From contig JAFVEW010000140.1 in NCBI GenBank assembly GCA_017475805.1, positions 1 to 11,285 of the forward strand: a DNA stretch of 11,285 nt. The letters run 5' to 3'. Below, one piece after another: positions 1 to 6,560 of this stretch. The translations under genes were made by a program, and so were the position numbers. Under the pieces are notes generated by a model, which saw only the letters and a program-made list of their open reading frames with translations, did not search any database and had not been told where the DNA came from. Numbering within the stretch: the first letter of the stretch is position 1; each line of letters begins with the position of its first letter. Source of the DNA: Synergistaceae bacterium. GTDB lineage: Bacteria; Synergistota; Synergistia; Synergistales; Aminobacteriaceae.

Positions 1-83
1 TCACAGATACAGCAGGCCCTGCTCTTAATATTTTAATTAAATTAATGACGGTTGTTGCCTTAGTGCTTGCACCGATATTTTAA
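1..83 (+). CDS. hppA: Membrane-bound ion-pumping pyrophosphatase, C-terminal end (partial)
   Basis: Reading frame 3 gives 26 residues ending at a TAA at 81-83: a DTAGPALNIL motif followed by a hydrophobic stretch ending in LAPIF. The D(T/S)(A/S)GP(A/S)LNIL motif followed by the last transmembrane helix is characteristic of the end of membrane-integral pyrophosphatases. These hydrolyse pyrophosphate and move H+ or Na+ across the cytoplasmic membrane. Almost all of the gene lies left of the window, so ion specificity and potassium dependence cannot be judged. It converges on the glycogen cluster and is followed 19 bases later by a terminator. Only 26 residues are visible, but the motif is distinctive. 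Confidence 0.85.
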   Translation, partial: TDTAGPALNILIKLMTVVALVLAPIF

Positions 84-102
84 TCTCTAAAAAAATTCAT
101 AG

Positions 103-133
103 TCGCGTTCTCGTAAAGGGGACGCGATTTTTT
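103..133 (+). terminator. Rho-independent terminator of hppA
   Basis: A perfect 6-bp GC-rich stem, TCGCGT (103-108) with ACGCGA (122-127), is followed at once by six T residues (128-133). It starts 19 bases after the hppA stop codon. Wobble pairs next to the loop may lengthen the stem. A run of seven A residues on the left side (90-96) could give weak function for minus-strand read-through as well. Confidence 0.8.
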
Positions 134-137
134 ATGC

Positions 138-177
138 AAAAAAAACGAGGAGCTAAGCTATTAATTCTTAACTCCTC
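138..177 (-). terminator. Rho-independent terminator of the glgPAC cluster
   Basis: On the minus strand GAGGAGTTAAG (177-167) pairs with CTTAGCTCCTC (157-147). This gives an 11-bp stem with one G-T wobble and a 9-base loop, followed by G and eight T residues (145-138). It lies about 30 bases past the glgC stop codon. The upstream arm is the end of the heptamer tract at 165-203, so the terminator and the repeat are physically merged. It sits back to back with the hppA terminator, as expected for convergent genes. Confidence 0.88.
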
Positions 178-203
178 ATTCCTAACTTCCCTAACTTCTA
201 ACT
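165..203 (-). repeat. Heptamer tract after glgC
   Basis: Read on the minus strand, this is a run of diverged 7-base units of the type AGTTAGG, AATGAGG and AGTTAAG, beginning 5 bases after the glgC stop codon. It belongs to the same family as the tracts at 1561-1628, 3131-3198 and 7950-7980. Here only the purine-rich arm is long. The short opposing arm (147-157) is part of the terminator. Function unknown. Confidence 0.7.
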
Positions 204-208
204 GAATT

Positions 209-1534
209 TTAGCCCATTGTGTCCCAGCTCTGAGCCTCTTCAAGATTATCGTTGCCGGTGAGATATAACTCTTTAGGCACTCCGATAACAACAAGACCAG
301 ACTTAGGATCAACGTAATAATGTTTCGCGTCTTCTGCTGGGTCTTCACCTATTACAGTGTTGTCCGGGATAATATTATGGCCGTCAATAATAACGCGTTT
401 AATTCGGCAGTTATGACCGATTACAACGTCGTGGCCGATAATACTTTCTTCAACGGAGCTGCCCGACTGAACAAGGCAGTTGCGGGCAAGAACTGAGTTT
501 GAAACATTCGCACCGAAAATTCTGCTCCCTTCGGATAACATAACTCTGTTAATGTTGCAGGGATGTCCGTCATCAGGATAGCAATATGAAGGAGGATCAC
601 CGAATGATACTGTTCTAATCGGCCACATGGGGTTATAAAGGGTCATTTCTGATTCATGTCCGATTAACTCCATGTGAGCCTGCCAGTAAGCCTGCAAAGT
701 TCCTACGTCGCGCCAATAGGGTTTATCAGTTCTCCACTGATGGACAAGTTCAGTTTCTGCTGACGGGTGCGGAAGGACGTTCGTTGAGAAGTCATAAGCG
801 CAGACTTTCATGCCGCTCGCAACGAGCTTCGGGATAATATCTTTACCAAAGTCGTGGCTTGAGTCCTGCATTGCGTCATCAGTAAGTGAGTCTTCAAGAA
901 CTTTACGCTCAAAAACGTAATTGCCCATTGAAACATAAGAATAGCCGGGCTTGTCAGGAATTTCAGGCGGATTTTTCGGTTTTTCCATGAACTCAAGTAT
1001 TCGGCCTTTAGCGTCCGTTCTTATGCAGCCGAATTGATTAGCATCTTCAACAGGAACGACATTAGCGGCAATCGTAACATCAGCGTGCTGTGCCATATGC
1101 CAGTCGATCATCTGCGAGACGTCCATTTTATAAATATGGTCGGCGGCAAAAATACAAACTCTGTCGGCTCTGTAGCGGGTAATCATATGCAAAGCCTGAT
1201 AGACTGCGTCGGCTGTGCCTTGAAACCAGTGCTCACCGCTCCACATCTGCGCAGGTATTGTCGTTACGAAGAAGTCTCGGCCTCTCATAGCTCCGCCAAA
1301 CTGCCAGCCGCGTTCAATATGTTCGCTTAGAGATTGGCTCTTAAACTGCGTGAGGACGTAAACTGAGTAGATACCGCTGTTAATTAAATTGGAGAGAGCG
1401 AAATCAATGATACGATACTTTGCGGCGAAGTAAACTGCAGGCTTTGCGCGATAACGTGTCAAGGGCATTAAGCGTTCGCCTTTACCGCCGGCTAAGACTA
1501 TACCTAGAACTCTCCCGTATTTGCCTGTATACAT
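209..1534 (-). CDS. glgC: Glucose-1-phosphate adenylyltransferase (ADP-glucose pyrophosphorylase)
   Basis: Cytoplasmic enzyme making ADP-glucose and pyrophosphate from glucose-1-phosphate and ATP, the committed step of bacterial glycogen synthesis. The 441-residue length is normal. The N-terminal nucleotidyltransferase domain shows the LAGGKGERLMPLT loop (residues 14-26), RAKPAV (29-34), KYRIIDFALSN (39-49), the metal-binding aspartate in AADH (D132) and the sugar-phosphate lysine in FMEKP (K185). From about residue 320 the sequence becomes a left-handed beta-helix with hexapeptide-like repeats (IIGHDVVIGHNCRI), as the family requires. The ATG is supported by GGAGGT (1550-1545) with a 10-base spacer. 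It is the last gene of the glgP-glgA-glgC group, 99 bases after glgA. By my alignment from memory, tyrosine 28 stands where E. coli GlgC has the activator-site lysine 39, so control by fructose-1,6-bisphosphate may differ (inference). Confidence 0.97.
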   Translation of the reverse strand: MYTGKYGRVLGIVLAGGKGERLMPLTRYRAKPAVYFAAKYRIIDFALSNLINSGIYSVYVLTQFKSQSLSEHIERGWQFGGAMRGRDFFVTTIPAQMWSGEHWFQGTADAVYQALHMITRYRADRVCIFAADHIYKMDVSQMIDWHMAQHADVTIAANVVPVEDANQFGCIRTDAKGRILEFMEKPKNPPEIPDKPGYSYVSMGNYVFERKVLEDSLTDDAMQDSSHDFGKDIIPKLVASGMKVCAYDFSTNVLPHPSAETELVHQWRTDKPYWRDVGTLQAYWQAHMELIGHESEMTLYNPMWPIRTVSFGDPPSYCYPDDGHPCNINRVMLSEGSRIFGANVSNSVLARNCLVQSGSSVEESIIGHDVVIGHNCRIKRVIIDGHNIIPDNTVIGEDPAEDAKHYYVDPKSGLVVIGVPKELYLTGNDNLEEAQSWDTMG

Positions 1535-1560
1535 TAGAAAACTTACCTCCTTTTATTTTT

Positions 1561-1628
1561 AAGTAGGAATTAGGAAGTAGGAAGTAGGAAGCACAAAATT
1601 CCTAATTCCTCTCTCCTTATTCCTAACT
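1561..1628 (-). repeat. 68-base heptamer hairpin element between glgA and glgC
   Basis: Two 30-base arms (1561-1590 and 1599-1628) built from TAGGAA-type heptamers flank an 8-base loop (1591-1598). On the transcribed minus strand the purine-rich arm comes first, 5 bases after the glgA stop codon. The arms pair imperfectly over 30 positions. Alternatively a perfect 12-bp stem forms between AGGAATTAGGAA (1565-1576) and TTCCTAATTCCT (1599-1610). No T run follows, so it is not a standard terminator. It may act as an mRNA stability or processing element. It matches the layout of the element at 3131-3198. Confidence 0.8.
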
Positions 1629-1633
1629 GTTTC

Positions 1634-3100
1634 TCATTGCATTAAATCTTCATACATCTCTTTATAAAGACCAGCTGATTTATCCCACGTGAAATCTTCG
1701 CGCATTCCTTCAAGCATTATCTTTTTCCAAGACTCTTTATCGTTGTTATAACGGTCAATGGTGCGTCGCAATGCCCACATCATTCCGTCAACATCGCATG
1801 TTAAGAATGTGAAACCGTTTCCGCCTTCTGGTCTGTCGACGTCAAAGACTGTATCTTTCAAGCCTCCGACCTCACGAACTACCGGCACTGTGCCGTAACG
1901 CATTGAAATCATCTGCGACAATCCGCAAGGCTCAAACACTGAAGGCATTAAGAAAATATCTCCGCCAGCATAGAGGAGGTGTGAAAGAGGCTCATCATAG
2001 CCCTTAAATAATTTAATGCTGTCGGGATATAAATCTGCGGCGTGAGCAATTCCGTTTTCAATCCAGTCTTGACCGCTGCCAAGAATTAATAATTTCGCGC
2101 CTGTCTCAGCGATTTGGCTTGCTGCATTGAAGACCATATCAAAGCCTTTTTGTTCAACAAGTCGGCTGACACAGACAATAACAGGAGCTTGAGTGTTCGG
2201 ATCAAGTCCTGCACGCTGTAACAATGCCTGCTTACATGAGGCTTTGCCTTTTAAGTCTTTAACGCTGAATTTCGCGGGGATTGATTTATCTCCACTCGGA
2301 TCCCAGAATTTTGTGTCAAGGCCATTGATAATGCCGCGAAGTTTGCTGCGCTGCTGATATAGAATTCCTGAAAGTTCGCGGGTCGACTCGTAAGTCTGAA
2401 TTTCGCTCGCATAAGTCGGTGAAACTGTGCTGACTGCCGTCGCCGCGACTATGCCGCCTTTCAATAAATTCACTTGACCGTAAAATTCCATCGTTGAGGA
2501 ATTAAAGCTCCAAGGCTCAAGCCCCGAAGCGTCAAGGAAAGGATAAGGCTCAAAAACTCCCTGATAAGCAACGTTGTGAAGAGTCATAATGCTTTTTCCG
2601 CCGGTCTGACGATAATGCCTGTGCCACGCAAGAGCACACGGCAGGAAAGCTGATGTCCAGTCGTGGCAGTGATAAATATCAGGTATCCAGTTCACAGCGT
2701 CTTTGAGTTCCAGAGCCTGCATACAGAAAATAGCAAACGGTGAAGCCGTCCAGAAATTTAACTGATTAGGATACATATCGCCCGCGTAATCTTCTGATTT
2801 TAAGAAATATGTTGTAACGCCGTTCACTTCGGCCTTGATTACGTTCGCGGAATGAATGCGCCAGTCATAAGCCGCGTAAACTTTTGCTCTCGCTGTCGTT
2901 GTTTTAAGTCCTGCTGCCTCTAATTTTTCAAGCACACCGGGCCACGCCGGAGTAACAACACGAACATCAACGCCTGCCTGACTTAAAGCCTTCGGCAAAG
3001 ACCCCGCGACATCGCCAAGCCCTCCGACTTTTGAAAACGGAGCAAGCTCTGTCGTAACAAATAACACTTTCAAAGCATTACCGCTATTTTTTACTGCCAT
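1634..3100 (-). CDS. glgA: Glycogen synthase, ADP-glucose-dependent (GT5)
   Basis: Transfers glucose from ADP-glucose to the non-reducing end of an alpha-1,4-glucan in the cytoplasm, using the product of GlgC. The 488 residues match the usual 470-490. Visible marks are the family N-terminus KVLFVTTELAPFSKVGGLGDV (residues 11-31), whose K24 in the KVGGLGD motif contacts the nucleotide sugar, the HCHDWTSAFLP region of the N-terminal Rossmann domain, the start of the second domain at CVSRLVEQKGF, and EPCGLSQ near the C-terminus with catalytic glutamate E390. The ATG at 3100 has only a weak, distant AGGAA-type ribosome site (about 3116-3121). A TTG at codon 10, just before KVLFV, is a less likely alternative. 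It lies 102 bases after glgP, a gap filled mostly by the repeat at 3131-3198, and 99 bases before glgC. Confidence 0.97.
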   Translation of the reverse strand: MAVKNSGNALKVLFVTTELAPFSKVGGLGDVAGSLPKALSQAGVDVRVVTPAWPGVLEKLEAAGLKTTTARAKVYAAYDWRIHSANVIKAEVNGVTTYFLKSEDYAGDMYPNQLNFWTASPFAIFCMQALELKDAVNWIPDIYHCHDWTSAFLPCALAWHRHYRQTGGKSIMTLHNVAYQGVFEPYPFLDASGLEPWSFNSSTMEFYGQVNLLKGGIVAATAVSTVSPTYASEIQTYESTRELSGILYQQRSKLRGIINGLDTKFWDPSGDKSIPAKFSVKDLKGKASCKQALLQRAGLDPNTQAPVIVCVSRLVEQKGFDMVFNAASQIAETGAKLLILGSGQDWIENGIAHAADLYPDSIKLFKGYDEPLSHLLYAGGDIFLMPSVFEPCGLSQMISMRYGTVPVVREVGGLKDTVFDVDRPEGGNGFTFLTCDVDGMMWALRRTIDRYNNDKESWKKIMLEGMREDFTWDKSAGLYKEMYEDLMQ

Positions 3101-3130
3101 TATAAATAAACTACATTCCTTTCGTTATAA

Positions 3131-3198
3131 AGTGAGGAATGAGAAATGAGGAATGAGGAGCGTTTTTACCCCTAATTCCTAATTCCTAACTCCTAACT
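3131..3198 (-). repeat. 68-base heptamer hairpin element between glgP and glgA
   Basis: Two 30-base arms, 3131-3160 (GAGGAAT-type units) and 3169-3198 (TAATTCC-type units), flank an 8-base loop (3161-3168). Comparing the arms position by position leaves seven differences. In minus-strand RNA three are G-U wobbles and four are U-C mismatches. The element starts 4 bases after the glgP stop codon and has no T run after it. Arm length, loop length, orientation and distance from the stop codon match the element at 1561-1628, although the unit sequences differ. Confidence 0.8.
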
Positions 3199-3202
3199 AA
3201 AA

Positions 3203-4948
3203 TTACATGCCTCTGAAGTCAATCGAGTATGCTTTCGCCGCGTATTCACGAACAACTCTATGAGTGTTGAAGAAGCTTGCGTCGAGAGCAATAGTGTGCT
3301 TCATCATGTCAACCCATTTATCATGATGTTCATAATAGGTGGGAATAACTTTCTTCTCAAGTTTTGCGTAGAGGTCATCAGCGTCAAGATTTTCATCGTA
3401 ATGAGCGTCTGCGCTTGTTTCTGTCGGTTCAGGGCCGATAGACCAGCCTGTAACGTCTTCAATCCAGCCCTCAATCCACCAGCCGTCAAGAACTGAGAAA
3501 TTCATGATGCCGTTCATTGCGCATTTCATTCCTGAAGTTCCGCTTGCTTCTCTCGGTCTTACGGGAGTATTAAGCCAAACGTCAACGCCCTGTGTTAAAA
3601 GGCTTGCGATTTCCATGTTGTAGTTGTCAATGAAGACGATAACAACGTCGTTTTCAAGCTCCTTCGCGGCTTTTCTAATTCGCTGAAGTAATTTTTTACC
3701 GCCGTCGTCATGAGGGTGCGACTTTCCTGCGAAAACAAATTGAACTTTCTTTTTGCCTGCAATTCTCTTAAGTCTCGCAACGTCCGTCAATAACAAGTCG
3801 GCGCGTTTATAAGTCGCGGCGCGTCTCGCAAAGCCTATCGTTAAAACATCAGGGTCAAGCTGAACACCGTTAGTTTCAAGAATGCGGGCAAAGAGCCTCA
3901 ATTTTGAAGCCTGATGAGCCGCCCAAACTTCTTCGTTAGGAATTGTGAGAGCCTGAACAAGCCTGCCGGGGTCAAGTTCCCAGCCCGGAATATGCTTGTT
4001 GTAGAGTTTTCTCATTCCTGAGCTAATCCAAGTCGTCGGGTGAATGCCGTTCGTAATCCAGTCGACAGTTTCCATTTTGAACATGTCGTTGCTGACTTCG
4101 GCGTGTTTTTTAGCGACGCCATTGACATAACGGCTGTAACGAAGGCCAAGCTCCGTCATTGAGACGCCGGGTCTGTCAGGAAGCATTCTATGAATGGTAG
4201 CTTTAGCATCTGCCGGGAAGACCTCATCAATCATATTGAACTCAAAATAATCATGACCGGCCGGAACAGGCGTGTGAGTTGTAAAGACAACCTGTTCACG
4301 AATCTTATCGGGGTCGTAATAGCCCTGCTCACGCATTAACTCAAGCGTTAAAAATCCAGCGTGGCCTTCATTAAGGTGGAACGTGTCAATATTCATGTAG
4401 CCAAGGTCGCGGAGCATACGAAGACCGCCGACTCCTAAGATAAATTCTTGGCAAAGTCTGTAACGGTTGTCGCCGCCGTAAAGATACCAGCAGAGCTTTC
4501 TATCATCGGGATGGTTAGGCTCAAAATCTGTATCTAAGAAATAAATAGGAAGCGGATAACCTGTCGCGCCGATACACTCATAGACCCAAGTACGAACTTT
4601 AATTTCACGGCCTTGAATCGTTATTGAAATCGTGTTAGGAAGCAAAGTAAGCTCCTTTGAAGGATCCCATACAACGGGCTTTTCTTTCTGCCAGTCTTCC
4701 TGATTAAATTCCTGAACGAAATAACCTTTCCTATATAAAAGCGTAACACCGGCCATAGGAACGCCTAAGTCGGCGGCACTCTTGAGAATATCGCCCGCTA
4801 AGACGCCAAGACCTCCGGAATATGTCGGAATTGACTCTTTCAGTCCTACCTCCATTGAAAAGTAGGCGACGGGGCGGAAGGCGGGATCGTTTTCCATAAG
4901 CGTTCGTAGCGAATTACCGAGATCGCTTCTGTGTAGTCTTTGAATCAT
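3203..4948 (-). CDS. glgP: Alpha-glucan phosphorylase, short form (GT35)
   Basis: Pyridoxal-phosphate enzyme that phosphorolyses alpha-1,4-glucan to glucose-1-phosphate, mobilising the polymer made by GlgA. The 581 residues fit the short alpha-glucan phosphorylase subfamily rather than the roughly 800-residue classical enzymes. The N-terminus has the subfamily pattern YFSMEVGL...PTYSGGLGVLAGD (residues 29-53). HLNEGHAGF and TTHTPVPAGHD follow in the middle. The pyridoxal-phosphate lysine is K475 in EASGTSGMK, followed by NGIMNFSVLDGWW. The ATG at 4948 is preceded by AAAGGAG (4968-4962) at a long 13-base spacing; no better in-frame start exists. It is first in the glg cluster and 123 bases after tmcAL, a gap with a candidate promoter. 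The cluster has no branching or debranching gene here. Confidence 0.96.
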   Translation of the reverse strand: MIQRLHRSDLGNSLRTLMENDPAFRPVAYFSMEVGLKESIPTYSGGLGVLAGDILKSAADLGVPMAGVTLLYRKGYFVQEFNQEDWQKEKPVVWDPSKELTLLPNTISITIQGREIKVRTWVYECIGATGYPLPIYFLDTDFEPNHPDDRKLCWYLYGGDNRYRLCQEFILGVGGLRMLRDLGYMNIDTFHLNEGHAGFLTLELMREQGYYDPDKIREQVVFTTHTPVPAGHDYFEFNMIDEVFPADAKATIHRMLPDRPGVSMTELGLRYSRYVNGVAKKHAEVSNDMFKMETVDWITNGIHPTTWISSGMRKLYNKHIPGWELDPGRLVQALTIPNEEVWAAHQASKLRLFARILETNGVQLDPDVLTIGFARRAATYKRADLLLTDVARLKRIAGKKKVQFVFAGKSHPHDDGGKKLLQRIRKAAKELENDVVIVFIDNYNMEIASLLTQGVDVWLNTPVRPREASGTSGMKCAMNGIMNFSVLDGWWIEGWIEDVTGWSIGPEPTETSADAHYDENLDADDLYAKLEKKVIPTYYEHHDKWVDMMKHTIALDASFFNTHRVVREYAAKAYSIDFRGM

Positions 4949-5023
4949 GTAAGTTGTATAACTCCTTTCCGGTTTTTAGCAGACGGGCGAAATTTGACCA
5001 CCTGCAAGAAATTTTTGAAATGG

Positions 5024-5051
5024 ATTTTATTATTGCGAGATTATCTCACAA
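5024..5051 (-). promoter_or_regulatory. Candidate sigma-70-type promoter of glgPAC with an internal inverted repeat
   Basis: On the minus strand TTGTGA (5051-5046) and TAAAAT (5029-5024) are separated by 16 bases, each one or two changes from the consensus -35 and -10 boxes. The spacer is largely filled by an inverted repeat, TGTGAGA TAA TCTCGCA (5050-5034), with one G-T imperfection, which also overlaps the -35. Its position would suit an operator. It resembles a CRP half-site pair but has a 7-base instead of 6-base centre. Prediction by eye only. Confidence 0.4.
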
Positions 5052-5054
5052 AAT

Positions 5055-5085
5055 AAAAATTTTGGCGATTTTTATTCACAGTCGC
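5055..5085 (-). terminator. Possible weak terminator of the rnj-tmcAL group
   Basis: On the minus strand GGCGA (5085-5081) can pair with TCGCC (5068-5064) around a 13-base loop, followed by AAAA and then TTTTT (5059-5055). The stem includes the last tmcAL codons and the stop codon lies in the loop. The A residues between stem and T tract make it suboptimal, so read-through into glgP is plausible. Confidence 0.3.
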
Positions 5086-6220
5086 CGTACTGGGACGTTA
5101 ACTCTCTCGTAAAATCTCTAGCATCAAGTGAAAGTTCATAAAGCTGCGAGGCTTTTATTTCAAGTTCGATAAAAATTTTTTCGAGTTTGCTTTTAGCATC
5201 TTTAGGTCTTGTTATAAATTTTATATCTGAAAACTTAGCATGTTTTCTTAAAATTTCGCGGCCTGTCTCATTAAACTCTAAAATTCTTACATAAGGAGCA
5301 GCCCGTGAAAATCCTAACGCTTCAAAACGGTTGAGATTTAGCAAAATATAAATTAATCTTCGCCTTATGTGAGCTCGTGTGTATCTCGCACAGACACAAC
5401 GGCCTATAAAATCTTCGAGGCTTTCAGAAATTCGCCAATTTTTCAAAAATAAATTTTCAATTCCTTCATCAATCCCGTAAATTTTTCGTAATTCTTCAGG
5501 CGATGTTCTTATAAAAATATTTTGAAGCAAAGGCCAAAATTTTTCCTGATTAGAAATTTGATTGTTAGATTTAGCTTTTAATAAGATTTCACGTGAATAA
5601 TCAGGGAGCATGAAGGAATTTTCATAAAAATTTTCGCGAATTATTTTACTTTTGAAAATTTCCTCGCGTTTCATAAAATTTATTTCGAGATTAAAATTAT
5701 TTTTTTTAATTTCTTGAATATAACTTAATCCGAGTAAATTATTAGGCTTAGAAAGAAATTCACGGCTTCCTGGCAAAATTTTTTCTGCGGCTATTGAATG
5801 AGCTTTGCTAAATGAAGCTCCGCGAGAAAGTTCTTCACGTAAAAAATTTTTATAGTCGGGATTTTTTTCAATATCGATAAGCTCGTCAAAATTAAATTTA
5901 GGGTCTTCCATTGAAAAGGCTATTTGATTTATAAATTTCGTCCGTGCAATTATATTAATAGCTCCGCGAGAAAAATCCTGCGCCGCCGAACATGAAAATA
6001 TAAAAGGCAACTCTAAAACTAAATCAGCTCCTGCTTTAATCGCCATTTCTGCCCGTAAAAATTTGTCGATAAAAGCAGGCTCGCCGCGTTGCGTGAAATT
6101 CGATGACAACAAAACGACGCAAGCAGAATTATTTTCTTTTTGCTTTTTAATTAAAAGTTCGTGGCCTTTATGTAAAGGATTAAATTCAGCTATTATCCCT
6201 GTTATTTTGCTTCCAAGCAT
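5072..6220 (-). CDS. tmcAL: tRNA(Met) cytidine acetate ligase
   Basis: Members of this family (formerly DUF795) activate acetate with ATP and acetylate the wobble cytidine C34 of elongator tRNA-Met, giving ac4C, which helps keep the AUG codon distinct from AUA. At 382 residues it is close to the usual 390-415. The nucleotidyltransferase-like N-terminus has GIIAEFNPLHKGH (residues 8-20), whose HKGH is the HxGH nucleotide-binding motif. It is followed by SSNFTQRGEPAFIDKF (39-54), RAEMA, GADLVLELPF and SAAQDFSRGA, all hallmarks. The C-terminal part is more diverged and lysine- and asparagine-rich, and AT content looks higher than in the glg genes. The ATG overlaps the end of the MGMT-like gene by 35 bases and lacks a clear ribosome site, suggesting translation coupled to that gene. 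It is the last gene of its group. Confidence 0.93.
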   Translation of the reverse strand: MLGSKITGIIAEFNPLHKGHELLIKKQKENNSACVVLLSSNFTQRGEPAFIDKFLRAEMAIKAGADLVLELPFIFSCSAAQDFSRGAINIIARTKFINQIAFSMEDPKFNFDELIDIEKNPDYKNFLREELSRGASFSKAHSIAAEKILPGSREFLSKPNNLLGLSYIQEIKKNNFNLEINFMKREEIFKSKIIRENFYENSFMLPDYSREILLKAKSNNQISNQEKFWPLLQNIFIRTSPEELRKIYGIDEGIENLFLKNWRISESLEDFIGRCVCARYTRAHIRRRLIYILLNLNRFEALGFSRAAPYVRILEFNETGREILRKHAKFSDIKFITRPKDAKSKLEKIFIELEIKASQLYELSLDARDFTRELTSQYGDCE

Positions 6221-6518
6221 ATTTAATTAAATCAACTTTTCCATTAGCAACTTCAACACCGTCGCTCCTCAATAATTTTTCCTGCTCGGACGCGCCGCCG
6301 AAGGCATATGCACTCGAAAGTTCGCCTTTAGCGTTGACAACTCGATAACAAGGCACATCGAATTGATTTTTATTTTTATGCAACACATTGCCAACGGCTC
6401 TGGCGAGTTTTTTATCTCCGAGAAGCTCTGCAATTTGTCCATATGTTGCTACGCGACCGCGCGGAATTTGTTTGACGGCTTCAAAAATTTTTTCTTCAAA
6501 ATTTAGCATTAATATCAC
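6186..6518 (-). CDS. MGMT-family protein (O6-alkylguanine-DNA alkyltransferase-like)
   Basis: A 110-residue protein equal to the C-terminal DNA-binding and active-site domain of O6-methylguanine-DNA methyltransferases, without the N-terminal domain of Ogt or Ada. It shows RGRVATYGQIAELLG (residues 20-34), the arginine-finger motif ARAVGN (R40) and VPCYRVVNAKGEL (55-67). The acceptor cysteine is present (C57) but the usual PCHRV is PCYRV, with tyrosine for the active-site histidine. It is therefore not a classical ATL protein, in which the cysteine is replaced, often by tryptophan, yet it is ATL-sized. Whether it repairs alkyl damage or only binds it is open. The GTG at 6518 is preceded by AGGTGA (6532-6527) with an 8-base spacer. 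The in-frame ATG at 6509 (codon 4) is the alternative. It lies 42 bases after maf. Confidence 0.88.
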   Translation of the reverse strand: MILMLNFEEKIFEAVKQIPRGRVATYGQIAELLGDKKLARAVGNVLHKNKNQFDVPCYRVVNAKGELSSAYAFGGASEQEKLLRSDGVEVANGKVDLIKYAWKQNNRDNS

Positions 6519-6560
6519 CCATCATTTCACCTAAAAAAATCGGAGTTAGGATTGCCGTTT

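Noticed and set aside
97..348. 83-residue minus-strand reading frame across the glgC 3' end and both terminators
   Set aside because: It overlaps glgC in another frame and runs through the heptamer tract and terminator stems; it does not resemble a protein family.
1034..1330. 98-residue plus-strand reading frame inside glgC
   Set aside because: It is antisense to a conserved part of glgC covering catalytic motifs; no independent support.
1561..1628. CRISPR-like or STRR-type tandem array
   Set aside because: The repeated unit is only 7 bases with no unique spacers, so it is not CRISPR. It resembles short tandemly repeated heptamers of cyanobacteria in style, but the gene content gives no support for a cyanobacterium.
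5034..5050. CRP-type binding site TGTGA...TCGCA
   Set aside because: The half-sites are 7 rather than 6 bases apart and one has a mismatch; kept only as a generic palindrome in the glgP promoter region.
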